Notes: generated from the letters alone by a model not told the origin. Counted from the first letter of the stretch, positions 11,801 to 18,778 are shown. The stretch: 64,000 nucleotides of DNA from Paenibacillus soyae (GCF_024623455.1 NZ_JANIPJ010000001.1:372001-436000); one strand, 5' to 3'. Made by a program: numbers and translations.

Positions 11801-13869
11801 GGGAACGCTATACCTTTACGTTTGAGATGCCAACCGGCGTTACCGATGCTGAGTCACAGCTGCAATTCCTGTTTGGCGGGCATTCCGGCGACGTACAGCT
11901 CGATAACGTGGAGCTGATCCGAACGTCGAACCGGAACGTCGATTACTCCGGAGTCGATCTGTATCCGCTTCGGAACGGCGACTTCCACTTTGCCCTGAAC
12001 GGCTGGGAGCCTTTCACGCAGGGAGGCAACGCCGTATTCGGCTCCGAGAATGGAGCGGCGAAGGTTCATGTGACGAATGTGGGCTCGGCGGGCTGGAACG
12101 TTATGCTGAATCAGTCGAACCTCCAGCTGACCGGCGGTCTTACGTATGAGCTTTCGTTCGATGTCTCCTCGAGCGTCGCCCGGGATATCGAAGTGTCAAT
12201 CGAGAACGGGGCCTACACGCGGAGATTTTTCTCCGGCTCCCTTGCGGTCTCGCCGGAAACCAAGCGTTATTCGTTCACGTTCGGCATGCCGATAGACGAG
12301 CTGACGGCATTGAAATTCATGATTGGCAAAACAGCTCAGAGCACGGCCGTCGCGCATGATATCATCATCGACAATGTAGAGCTGAACGTCCAATATCCGC
12401 CGGTGCTTCGTCCGCCGACGATGATGACGGACGACGAGGATAATAGGGTAGGTGAAGACGTTACGCTTAAGCATTCCGGAAGCGACGACTGGGTCGCTGC
12501 CGTAACGAGCGTTAGCGTGAACGGTAACGCGCTCGAAGAAGGCGCATACGAGATGACTGGCGAGGCGGTCGTCATTGACGCCGCGGCGTTCGCGGAAGAA
12601 GGCAGCTACGTTATTAAGGTGCAGGCGGCCGGCTACGCGGACGTGACGGTGCGCCAGCTTATGCTCGCCGGAGACGGCAATTTGGTGCTGAACGGCGGCA
12701 TGAACCAGGGGCTTGCTAGCTGGGAGCGTTGGGAAGGCGAGGGCGGCGACTCGACGGTGACGGTCGAGAACGGCGCTGCCAAGGCGGTCATCCATTGGCA
12801 CGGAGGCTTGCATCCGGAATGGAATATTCCGATCGGCTGGTCCACGCAGTTTTTCCAGTCGGGCATTCAGCTGGAAGGCGGCAAAACGTACGAGCTCAGC
12901 TTCAATGCGTGGAGCACGGCGGACCGTCCCGTCGCGGTGGAGCTTGGAGGCTATAACAACAATCAGTCCGTCTTATTTAACTTGACTGGGGATAGCGCGG
13001 GCGTTCACAAAACCGTGCTTCGCCCTGGAGGCCAAGTTCCTCTCGTGCTTCGGTTTCTTCTCGGCAACGTGGTGAACGGCGAGCTCAAGACGCCGGATGC
13101 CGAGCATACGATTTATATCGATAACGTGATGGTGCGTGAGGTGTTCACCCCTCCAGCCTTGTCAGCGGACGACAGCGGCAACAAAGTAGGCGAGGCGATC
13201 ACGGTAACCTTCCCGGATTCCGCTGTTTGGCGTTCCGCCGTTCAAGCGGTGAAGGTCAATGGAGTGACAGCGAGCGAAGAGATGTACGCCTGGAGCGAAG
13301 GAGCTCTGACGCTGTCAGCCGGTCTGTTTCCGGTCAAAGGAACGTATGAAATCGCGATCGAGGCCGCAGGCTACGGAATCAGCGAAGTTTCTCAGCAGGT
13401 GAAGACCGCCGCGGACAATGTCGCGCAAGGCCGCGTTGCGGCCGCCTCCAGCGGAACGGCCGGTCTTGCCTTCGACGGGAACGGCGGGACGAGATGGGAG
13501 TCTAACTTCTCCGATCCGCAGTGGCTCTCCGTTGATCTAGGAGGCGTCTATACACTGGAGGAAGTGATTCTGAACTGGGAAGGCGCCTACGGCAAAAGCT
13601 TCAAGCTGCAAATTTCGACCGAGGAGGTGCCGGGCGAGAGCGATTGGACCGATGTCTTCGCCGAAGCGAACGGTAACGGCGGATTGGATACGATTGTGCT
13701 CGGCGGCCAGGAAGCGCGGCATGTTCGCATTGTGGGAACGGTACGCGGAACGCCTTACGGCTACTCCTTGTGGGAGTTCGAGATTTACGGCACCCAAGTC
13801 GAAGGAGGAAGCGAGAGTGATCAAGGGGCGGAATCCGGTTCGAGTTTCGAATCGGATCACGAACTATGA
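5812..13869 (+). CDS. Giant S-layer-anchored modular beta-glucanase (two GH16 domains)
   Basis: Cell-surface enzyme of 2685 residues predicted to cut beta-1,3/1,3-1,4-glucans. Order: signal peptide (1-27); three SLH domains (40-82, 92-141, 157-207) for attachment to pyruvylated wall polymer; beta-rich segment (210-350); Pro/Ser/Thr linker (359-388); GH16-A (393-649, GEIDIME with Glu518 and Glu523); four CBM4/9-like modules (673-840, 856-1003, 1016-1165, 1170-1320); a DUF1533-like domain (1337-1423); GH16-B (1428-1686, Glu1554 and Glu1559); three CBM4/9-like modules (1709-1877, 1890-2040, 2050-2195); DUF1533-like (2197-2285); CBM4/9-like (2290-2443); DUF1533-like (2445-2530); CBM32/F5-8C-like (2537-2660). 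The start at MRRRKGLS is chosen because GAAAGGGG lies about 10 bases before it; earlier ATGs lack a site. GH16-A and its modules recur 3.1 kb later, so much of the gene is an internal duplication. The neighbouring importer could take up its products. Confidence 0.95.
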   Translation: MRRRKGLSMLLVTSMLAAMLPTGWAYGAEAKPARGMEEAHWGFSDMKAWVDQGLMTGYPDGSLRPDAPVTRAQFAKLLGGVFRYGASAEAGFTDVTGEEWFAADIAKAAAAGIIAGYPDGSFKPDDPVSRQDAAKIAAAAFKLPLPSGAEAEETLLAYADGEDVGDYAAAAFAKLTDDGVLKGYPDGTSRPGRSVTRAEAVAMLGALSGEVVQKAGIYEDRVTDGHIVVNAEGITLAGAKVEGNVYLTAGIGDGDVTISGADIEGVLHVGGGGANSVHIEDSNVGMVVVDRLEGPVRVVLEGDTEVEEMSVENEAVIEVEEGASVGRLAFQPGAEGSKLQSKGKIGELKGDEGIEVIKPTPSPSPAVGGPVSTPSPSPTVSPSPTDLPRDEGWKLVWNDEFDGEGENLDDNGVNLDKWDYQLGTGSQYGLDGWGNNEEQYYRAENIAVAGGLLTITAKEETHQGKPYTSGRLFTEPTFTQTYGKFEARMKLPAGEGLWPAFWMMPEDSEYGAWAASGEIDIMEARGRLPKEVGGTIHFGRNWPNNKSTGDEYHFEGNDDITGFHVYGLEWEPGELRWYVDGELYQTVNNWDSWGAGQPAKYAYPAPFDKPFYMILNLAVGGNYDGGRKPPSDLMPAQMQVDYVRVYELDGQPYRTPAEPAVEAEPYPSDYKEPVDGNFVYDANYEEGFTDVSAAGQALDPEYWNFVHVDTFAGAGSASVETLDGERFAKASITSGGNAAHAVQLIQNVTLGKGRWYKLSFDAKSDANRTMTVKLGGGESRGWSVYSDSLEARLAGTVQSYAMTFQMTNDTDTLARLEFNMGLSTAPVWIGNVRLEETTAPDPYSENAVKEPLDNGNHIYNGSFDLGRMDRMTYWQLIETGAAAADASVGPEARELEVQVTAPGANAEDIVLVQKGLTLIDGNEYKLTFSAKAEQSRMIAAGLRKPNGSAYGASKSVTLGTEMEEHELTFWIEGGQGASSQLAFLLGGVAGDVYLDDIVLTRLTDNNVGDLPLADQFPLQNGDFSNGMTEWSEHVQGRYDNWDQVTRFAVQDEAMVGTISSVGNNAWDVMLMQTDFALKKGQTYTVTLDAKSSVPRETEIVIDIPNNRLLSEREALTTGWQTFSYELPVNADVTASFKLLLGKLENAAELGAHTVTVDNVRVEVKDARATAFLAENGYFDDGMSGWSTHVQGDHDDTPSSASFAAAGGGAKASVEHPGVNPWDVVLFQDAVELKKGNTYTVSFAARATTPRSIDLSVENGTFFRYLDKRIQVEDYTRSYSFEFKMMNDDTAALKFLLGKMPEEGTSAHDIFIDNVRFELKGAREATGEKARSGHDIGLAAPPAVSPDASGNILGQPLELTFAPNAGWQSAITKVYVGEALLDAGAYEASSGKLTIDSSVFAAAGTYDIVIRATGFEPAYVTQEVLSESEWTLVWNDEFDGSGDNLDANGVDLDKWAYQQGTGSEFGLDSWGNNELQYYTKDNIAVDDGKLRIEAKNESMGGKSYTSGRLWTSPTFAKAYGKFEARMKLPEGTGLWPAFWLMPKDSEYGGWASSGEIDIMEARGRLPLEVDGTIHFGKNAPNNKATGSKYQFPEGQDFTGYHTYSLEWEPGELRWYVDGQLFQTLNDWHSWGAGQPDKYAYPAPFDKPFYIIMNLAVGGNYDGGRTPEAGAIPATMEVDYVRVYELTGREYKEPVEPALVKEEFPANGKEPVNGNLIYDVSFEEGINDVTTADPEMDLTYWNFLHDNEFGGSGAATVETVDGTDMARFELEAGGNANYALQLIQYLTLTKGHYYKLSFDAKAETKRNMSVKFGGDASSNWAIYSDNFDVGLKESVGHYEYRFQMTGDTNPLARLEFNMGQNTSDVWIGNVRVETVDMLSSPDDPKTPLAGGNHIYNGTFDLGAMDRMKYWGVTESGAGAADASVDPGDRWLAVDVTNGGAGASDVMLTQKGVQLLQSDSYRLSFDARSADGMPVEVRLASKNGATIYAGPFEAELDGERERYTFTFEMPTGVTDAESQLQFLFGGHSGDVQLDNVELIRTSNRNVDYSGVDLYPLRNGDFHFALNGWEPFTQGGNAVFGSENGAAKVHVTNVGSAGWNVMLNQSNLQLTGGLTYELSFDVSSSVARDIEVSIENGAYTRRFFSGSLAVSPETKRYSFTFGMPIDELTALKFMIGKTAQSTAVAHDIIIDNVELNVQYPPVLRPPTMMTDDEDNRVGEDVTLKHSGSDDWVAAVTSVSVNGNALEEGAYEMTGEAVVIDAAAFAEEGSYVIKVQAAGYADVTVRQLMLAGDGNLVLNGGMNQGLASWERWEGEGGDSTVTVENGAAKAVIHWHGGLHPEWNIPIGWSTQFFQSGIQLEGGKTYELSFNAWSTADRPVAVELGGYNNNQSVLFNLTGDSAGVHKTVLRPGGQVPLVLRFLLGNVVNGELKTPDAEHTIYIDNVMVREVFTPPALSADDSGNKVGEAITVTFPDSAVWRSAVQAVKVNGVTASEEMYAWSEGALTLSAGLFPVKGTYEIAIEAAGYGISEVSQQVKTAADNVAQGRVAAASSGTAGLAFDGNGGTRWESNFSDPQWLSVDLGGVYTLEEVILNWEGAYGKSFKLQISTEEVPGESDWTDVFAEANGNGGLDTIVLGGQEARHVRIVGTVRGTPYGYSLWEFEIYGTQVEGGSESDQGAESGSSFESDHEL

Positions 13870-13942
13870 CCTTCCGCTCTGCTTCCCTATTCATCTATAG
13901 CGTACCATTGATCTAGAGTCGATATATGATGTCATAATAAAG

Positions 13943-13981
13943 AGGCGATGCGAGGACTATTTCCCTTGCACCGCCTTTTTT
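13943..13981 (+). terminator. Terminator after the GH16 gene
   Basis: AGGCGATGC (13943-13951) pairs with GCACCGCCT (13968-13976), with one A-C mismatch, and is followed by six T. The 14-base interval to glpX and the region up to 14143 are AT-rich with no gene; no convincing promoter was identified there. Confidence 0.8.
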
Positions 13982-14143
13982 GTGCTGGTATAGACGAGGA
14001 GAAGAAGAGGGTGCGGATATATTGATGCCTATTTCTTTTGCTTCTCCTCCATTAATTATTGCGTCACAATTAAATATATGATACATATTAAATACAATAA
14101 TACACATCAATAGAGAAGACCACGATTCGAAAGGGTGGATAAA

Positions 14144-15148
14144 ATGGAGAGAGAGCTTGCACTCGAAATTGTGCGCGTGACGGAGCTTGCGGCGCTTGCA
14201 TCGGCGCCATGGATGGGACGCGGGGACAAGAACAGCGCCGACGGGGCGGCGACATCGGCCATGCGGGCGATGTTTGATTCCGTATCGATACGTGGCACGG
14301 TTGTCATCGGGGAAGGCGAGATGGATGAAGCGCCTATGCTGTACATTGGCGAGCAGGTCGGAGACATGCAGGGGCCCGAGGTCGACGTCGCGGTTGATCC
14401 GCTGGAAGGAACGGAGATCGTCGCGAAGGGGCTGAACAACGCGTTGTCCGTCATCGCGGTAGCGGGCAAAGGCCAACTGCTGCATGCACCGGACATGTAT
14501 ATGGAGAAGCTGGCTTACGGCCCAGCGCTCGTCGGCAAAATCTCCATCACCGACCCGATCGAGACGACCCTGACGAAAGCGGCGGACGCCCTGGGCAAAA
14601 AAGTGTCCGATCTCACCGTAATGATTCTGGACCGTGTCCGCCACGAGTCGATCATCAAGACGCTCCGCAAGGTTGGCGTGCGGATCAAATTCCTCTCCGA
14701 CGGTGACGTTGCCGGCGCGATGGCGCCAGCGTTCCCCGAAGCCGGAATCGACTTGTACGTAGGCTCCGGAGGAGCTCCGGAAGGCGTCCTGGCCGCCGCG
14801 GCGCTCAAGTGCCTGGGCGGGGAGCTGCAGGGCAGGCTAATGCCGGCGGATGCGGCGGAATACGCGCGCTGCTTGGAGATGGGGATCGAGGATCCATACC
14901 GGGTACTGACCATGGATGATATGGTAGGAACAGAGGATGTCATTTTTGCCGCGACAGGCGTAACGCCGGGAGAATTTCTAAGCGGAGTCCGATATTTCCC
15001 GGACGAGCGGGCCGAGACGGAATCTATCGTCATGCGGGCAAAGACGAAAACCATCCGCTTTGTGCGCTCCCTTCATTATTTGCCAAACAAGCCGCTTCTG
15101 CACCAGTCGGCGATGGAGGAAAGAGCCGCGGCGGACCAAACGGCCTAA
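14144..15148 (+). CDS. glpX: Fructose-1,6-bisphosphatase class II
   Basis: Gluconeogenic enzyme of 334 residues that hydrolyses fructose 1,6-bisphosphate to fructose 6-phosphate in the cytosol, using a divalent metal. The N-terminal core MERELALEIVRVTELAALA and the metal-site region GEGEMDEAPMLYIGE, then VDPLEGTE, are hallmarks of the lithium-sensitive GlpX family. Length matches the family (about 320-335). The start at 14144 is preceded by GAAAGGGTGG; the in-frame GTG at 14135 falls inside that site. It is a single-gene unit that converges on pgpA. The dissimilar class III enzyme of Bacillus is not present here. Confidence 0.96.
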   Translation: MERELALEIVRVTELAALASAPWMGRGDKNSADGAATSAMRAMFDSVSIRGTVVIGEGEMDEAPMLYIGEQVGDMQGPEVDVAVDPLEGTEIVAKGLNNALSVIAVAGKGQLLHAPDMYMEKLAYGPALVGKISITDPIETTLTKAADALGKKVSDLTVMILDRVRHESIIKTLRKVGVRIKFLSDGDVAGAMAPAFPEAGIDLYVGSGGAPEGVLAAAALKCLGGELQGRLMPADAAEYARCLEMGIEDPYRVLTMDDMVGTEDVIFAATGVTPGEFLSGVRYFPDERAETESIVMRAKTKTIRFVRSLHYLPNKPLLHQSAMEERAAADQTA

Positions 15149-15153
15149 AAAAT

Positions 15154-15193
15154 AAGAAGCCTCACGGATATGACGTTATCCGTGAGGCTTCTT
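15154..15193. terminator. Bidirectional terminator between glpX and pgpA
   Basis: A perfect 17-bp stem (15154-15170 with 15177-15193) encloses a 6-base loop. On the minus strand it is followed by a run of T, which makes it a strong terminator for pgpA; on the plus strand the tail is weaker (CTTCTTGC) but the same stem closes the glpX transcript. Confidence 0.88.
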
Positions 15194-15206
15194 GCATGTT
15201 GTTCCG

Positions 15207-15749
15207 TTAATCGAGCGGGGGCGTCGTAACTCCTTCGCGTTCCGCCTGCTTGCGATGCGCAATGCGGCTTGCCGCGGATGCGGCGATCGCGCCGACGATA
15301 TCGTCAAGGAACGTATGAATCTCGCCGTCGTTTTTGTCGTTCAGATGAACGAGAATGCCGGGCTTAAGCTTGTCCACATATCCAAAGTTCGTAAAGCCGA
15401 TGCTTCCGTATACGTTGACGATGGACAACGCCAAAATTTCGTCGCAGCCGTATAACCCCTCGTCATGCTTGATCATGTCCTGCAGCGGCGCCATAAGCTT
15501 GCCTTCCTCGGCCAAAATGTCGAGCTGGATGCCCGTCAGTACGGCGTTCTGAACCTCCCGCTTGGACAAGACGGCCTCCACGTGCACGACACATTCCTCC
15601 GGTGTCAGGTCCGGGTAATAATCCTTCTGCAGGAAGTGGACCAGCTCCGCGATCGCTTCGTTCGTGACGCCTCGTTTGGCGAGCCATTCTTTTGTAGCCG
15701 CAGCGACCTTGCTGCTATTTAGGCTGTATTTTTCGGGCATGTTGCTCAT
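15207..15749 (-). CDS. pgpA: Phosphatidylglycerophosphatase A family protein (YutG-like)
   Basis: Protein of 180 residues of the PgpA family, expected to dephosphorylate phosphatidylglycerophosphate during phospholipid synthesis. Visible conserved blocks are HDEGLYGCDEILALSIVNVYG, then IGFTNFGYVDK, and HTFLDDIVGAIAAS, with the acidic cluster of the family. As in Bacillus YutG, the protein is short and lacks the clear multi-span membrane region of Proteobacterial PgpA. GAGGGGGAAA lies about seven bases before the ATG at 15749. The gene has its own leftward promoter and shares a terminator with glpX. Whether this branch of the family is the main phosphatase in Firmicutes is less certain than the family assignment. 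Confidence 0.9.
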   Translation of the reverse strand: MSNMPEKYSLNSSKVAAATKEWLAKRGVTNEAIAELVHFLQKDYYPDLTPEECVVHVEAVLSKREVQNAVLTGIQLDILAEEGKLMAPLQDMIKHDEGLYGCDEILALSIVNVYGSIGFTNFGYVDKLKPGILVHLNDKNDGEIHTFLDDIVGAIAASAASRIAHRKQAEREGVTTPPLD

Positions 15750-15810
15750 AGGATTTCCCCCTCGTGATTTTTGGACAAAACTGGTCTAAAACAGGGAAGG
15801 GCTCGTATAC

Positions 15811-15838
15811 ATATTACTACAAATGAGGAGTTGTACAA
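15811..15838 (-). promoter_or_regulatory. SigA-type promoter for pgpA
   Basis: On the minus strand TTGTAC (15838-15833) and TAATAT (15816-15811) are separated by 16 bp and lie about 60 bp before the pgpA start. Assignment rests on the match to the -35/-10 consensus. Confidence 0.55.
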
Positions 15839-15877
15839 AGCCGACAGGCCAAAATCGATTGGGGAGGAATTATCGTC

Positions 15878-16942
15878 ATGATTCAAAAAAAATGGATTCG
15901 CCGTTCCGCATACGTCGCGCTTCTCGCGCTGCCCGTCATAACCGCGGGATGCGGACTGTTCTCGCAGCAAACCAGCAAATCGATCGACCCGCCGCCAGTA
16001 GAGGAAACAGGCGACCTGAACAGCGATCCAACCGGACAGGCTCTGCCTGAAGGCGAAGAGTCGTCGAGAATGACGGTGTACCTGCAGGATTCGAACGGTT
16101 ATCTCGCTCCGATCGCCGTGCCGCTCACGCTTGGCGAGAACGAGACCGCCGCGCAGAAGGCGCTGGAGATCATGGTGGACAACGGGGCTTACGCGTCGCT
16201 TATTCCGGAAGATTTCCGTGCAATGATCCCGCAAGGCACGCAGGTATTGAAATACGAATACGACCAGGAACGCAAGGTCGCGAAGGTTAATTTGTCGGGC
16301 GCCTTCCTTGAGTACAACTCGCAGGACGAGCGCGACATCGTTGAATCCATAACATGGACGCTGACAGCGATGCCAGGCATCGAAGGCGTAGAGCTTTCTG
16401 TTGAGGGAGAGCCTCTCACCGAAATGCCTGTCGCGGCATTCCCGATTCAAGGCGAGCTGACTCGCAAAATCGGCATCAACATCGAGACGGCGGAAGGCGT
16501 CAATCCGGCGAATTCCTCTTCGGTCATCCTTTATTTCTCGGCTCAATCGATGAACAACGAGGAATACTATGTTCCGGTCACGCGTTTGATCGAGCGTTCC
16601 GATTCTAAGGAGCATGCCGCGATGGAGCAGCTGATCCAAGGACCGCTTGATTCGAAGACGCTATCCAGCGTGATTCTGCCGAACGTCGAAGTGGAGAACT
16701 TGGAGATGCAGGACGGCGGTCTCGTCAAAATCGATCTGAAGGACGAAGCGTACGAATCGGGTCAGCCGATTCCGACGGAAATGCTTCAGTCTATCGTGCT
16801 CTCCCTGACCGAAAATACGGGCGCGACTTCCGTTCAAATCAGCATCAACGGCGAAACGAACCTCGTCGACGATTCCAACAACACATACAGCGAAAGCGCG
16901 CCGGCAACTAGGCCGCATCATCTGAACGCACTGGAATCGTAA
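15878..16942 (+). CDS. gerM: Spore germination lipoprotein GerM
   Basis: Lipoprotein of 354 residues with a signal ending VITAGC (lipobox Cys25) and two tandem GerMN domains (about 63-190 and 210-340), each with the pattern of a strand-rich fold ending VQI or VEL. In Bacillus, GerM acts in sporulation and germination and localises to the forming spore envelope. A GGGGAGG site precedes the ATG. In Bacillus the next genes are rph and rdgB, and those genes are found here too but displaced by about 2.6 kb of repeat-rich accessory DNA. The gene ends cleanly at a terminator, so the insertion did not break the coding sequence. Confidence 0.94.
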   Translation: MIQKKWIRRSAYVALLALPVITAGCGLFSQQTSKSIDPPPVEETGDLNSDPTGQALPEGEESSRMTVYLQDSNGYLAPIAVPLTLGENETAAQKALEIMVDNGAYASLIPEDFRAMIPQGTQVLKYEYDQERKVAKVNLSGAFLEYNSQDERDIVESITWTLTAMPGIEGVELSVEGEPLTEMPVAAFPIQGELTRKIGINIETAEGVNPANSSSVILYFSAQSMNNEEYYVPVTRLIERSDSKEHAAMEQLIQGPLDSKTLSSVILPNVEVENLEMQDGGLVKIDLKDEAYESGQPIPTEMLQSIVLSLTENTGATSVQISINGETNLVDDSNNTYSESAPATRPHHLNALES

Positions 16943-16995
16943 GAGGCGCGTTGTAGTCAACGTCGCGATGAGCGAATATCGAATATTTGACAATC

Positions 16996-17030
16996 AGAAC
17001 GAGCCGGCACTTGCCCGGTTCGTTCTTATT
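16996..17030 (+). terminator. Terminator after gerM
   Basis: AGAACGAGCCGG (16996-17007) pairs with CCGGTTCGTTCT (17015-17026) with one G-U pair, followed by TATTTATATT. It marks the left edge of the accessory island. Confidence 0.78.
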
Positions 17031-17110
17031 TATATTGGCGGGTTTGTTTGCGCTGCGCTTAACTCCCCCCTAGGCTCGGAAGATTGCTATGAACGTATCC
17101 TTACTAAGCA

Positions 17111-17590
17111 GGGTGCGCCTCAATTGGTTCTCCCTTGAGCTCAGTAGAATCATTTAACGAATCCCTTCTATGGAGTGCCTTAGCTAACTCTCACTTGGGA
17201 CCAACAGAACCGTTTTTGGATGGACTTCTATTTTAATTTGCGCCCTCGGTTAGCTCTCCCCTGAGCTCAGTTGAATCATTTAAACGAGTTTATTTAAGGG
17301 CGCCCCTTAGACCTTAGCTGGCTTTCCCTTGAGACCAGTAGAACCGTTTCGAAGGATCCCCTTTCATAATTAATGCCTCGGTTGGCTCTCCCTTCAGCTC
17401 AGTAGAATCATTTTATGGAATCATTTGATTGTGTCCCTTGGTCGGCTCTCCCCGTAGCTCAGTAGAATCATTAAACGGATTCGTTTAATGAGTGCCCTCG
17501 ATTGCTCCCCCCCCCCTAGCTCAGCAGAACTGTTTGAACGGATCCTATCTCTATGGTGATCCTAGGCTGGCTCTACCCTTGTCTGGAACG
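17111..17590 (+). repeat. Array of about eight degenerate 60-bp tandem repeats
   Basis: The gap between gerM and the transposase gene has no open reading frame of note and is made of units beginning near 17114, 17174, 17238, 17301, 17373, 17433, 17492 and 17556. The shared core is GGCTCTCCCTTGAGCTCAGT followed by AGAATCATTTAA and a second part with GGATTC and a variable TTTATGG. Two flavours occur: A units (17114, 17238, 17373, 17433) read GCTCAGTAGAATCATT, while B units (17174, 17301, 17492) read ACCAGTAGAACCGTTT or a near form. The units have many substitutions, so the array is old. Two inverted copies lie on the far side of the transposase gene. Confidence 0.85.
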
Positions 17591-17651
17591 CAATCCCTTC
17601 GTAATCGCAATCGCTTCCTTGATCCTTGTCCAACTTTTTAATAGGATTGGC

Positions 17652-17680
17652 TTGCTAATGAATGGGAAAAATGCTAATAT
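17652..17680 (+). promoter_or_regulatory. SigA-type promoter for the transposase-like gene
   Basis: TTGCTA (17652-17657) and TAATAT (17675-17680) are spaced by 17 bp, 43 bp before the start codon. The expected transcription start falls in the LexA-like operator at 17688-17701. Confidence 0.7.
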
Positions 17681-17687
17681 AGATATA

Positions 17688-17701
17688 CGAACGTATGTTC
17701 T
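17688..17701 (+). promoter_or_regulatory. LexA (DinR) box-like operator
   Basis: CGAACGTATGTTCT matches 13 of 14 positions of the Gram-positive SOS box CGAACRNRYGTTYC (last base T instead of C). It starts seven bases after the -10 hexamer, over the expected transcription start, a position where LexA would block transcription. Binding is inferred from sequence. Confidence 0.6.
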
Positions 17702-17722
17702 TTTTTTTGTGGGGGCGATTTA

Positions 17723-18694
17723 ATGGAGAAAGTCGTGGAAAAGTTCAATGAAGCATATACAGACGAGCTCTCATGCATCTTGTTCGTTGAGCGGATGAGA
17801 TGGTCCAGTGGATTTGTTTGCCCTCACTGCGGAGGAAGATCCGCTAGCCGCATAACAACGAGGAGAATGCCGTTGTATGAATGCCGGGATTGCCTTACCC
17901 AAATATCGTTAACCTCTGGAACTATTATGCATAAGAGTAGAACTCCGCTCCGGAAGTGGCTATTAGCCATTTATTTGGTGTCGAATCATACGAACAGCGT
18001 GAATGCAGTTCAATTAAGCGAGCTGCTTCAGATCACATACAAGACGGCATGGAGAATGCTCAACCTCATTCGTCTATCGATCTCATGCGCCGACAACAAG
18101 TACAATCTGCTCTCTGGGCTTGTCGAGGCCAAGCATGAGATTTTTGGCAAGCAAGAAATACTCACGGACAAGCGTTTGAAGAAGGAACGCTCCGTCATTG
18201 TTGCCCGGCAACACGGGACTACTGATTCCGATTATTATAAGATTAAGATTATCTCTCGCCAGAAAGAAGCAAGAGTGGCGTTAACCGATGCCGAGCAACG
18301 TGATTTCACGAGCGTTCATTGCGAGCAGAAGCTATTGCAGCTCCAAATGAATCCTCGCTTTCAGCGATTCAGAAAACAAGAATACGTGGCAGTAACGGAG
18401 CAAGACGGGACTACCCGCTGGGAGCATGTCCCTTTTAATGGAGGGGACGCGCGGTATCCGTTATCCAGAATCGTCGATGGCGTCTTCCAATGGATGAATC
18501 AAACCTTTCATGGGGTCGGGTTAAAGTATGCGCAGCACTATATGGATGAAGGGTGTTTCAGACTGAACTATGCTGCAGGGAAAAGTGGTGAAGCTTTTCA
18601 CCGTTTGCTGCAATGTACTTTCGAAACGCTTCCTGTGGGGCTCTCCAATAGAGTAAATACTATGAGCGGAGCCAGCCTAAAGCTTGCCAGTTGA
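17723..18694 (+). CDS. IS1595/ISXO2-like transposase, probably catalytically inactive
   Basis: Protein of 323 residues. The N-terminus has the IS1595 zinc ribbon (CPHC near residue 33 and CRDC near 55), followed by SGTIMHKSRTPLRKWLLAIY and QITYKTAWRMLNLIR, which match the family's helical region. The C-terminal YMDEGCFRLNY also matches. However, where active members have V-E-x-D-E, this one reads VEAKHE (Lys137 instead of Asp), and the usual central Asp and the NGIE-type Glu motif are not recognisable (VDGVFQWMNQ instead). No terminal inverted repeats of a simple IS were found close to the gene. GTGGGGGCG precedes the ATG. The gene sits in a repeat island and has a LexA-like operator, so it could be a decayed element or a domesticated protein. 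Confidence 0.8.
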   Translation: MEKVVEKFNEAYTDELSCILFVERMRWSSGFVCPHCGGRSASRITTRRMPLYECRDCLTQISLTSGTIMHKSRTPLRKWLLAIYLVSNHTNSVNAVQLSELLQITYKTAWRMLNLIRLSISCADNKYNLLSGLVEAKHEIFGKQEILTDKRLKKERSVIVARQHGTTDSDYYKIKIISRQKEARVALTDAEQRDFTSVHCEQKLLQLQMNPRFQRFRKQEYVAVTEQDGTTRWEHVPFNGGDARYPLSRIVDGVFQWMNQTFHGVGLKYAQHYMDEGCFRLNYAAGKSGEAFHRLLQCTFETLPVGLSNRVNTMSGASLKLAS

Positions 18695-18726
18695 AGTAGT
18701 GTGCTTCCTGTGGGTCGCTCCAATAA
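18629..18726 (+). repeat. Direct duplication at the transposase 3' end
   Basis: GCTTCCTGTGGGGCTCTCC ending in AATA at about 18630-18653 recurs as GCTTCCTGTGGGTCGCTCC plus AATA at about 18703-18725, 73 bp later. The first copy is inside the last codons of the transposase gene, the second just after its stop, so the 3' end has been partly duplicated. Confidence 0.75.
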
Positions 18727-18778
18727 GGGAATAGCACGATACAGACAACTTCAAGCTTCGCATTTCGCAATCGCAATC

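Noticed and set aside
17111-17590. CRISPR-like array of 60-bp units
   Set aside because: Whole units are degenerate copies with no conserved-repeat/variable-spacer split.
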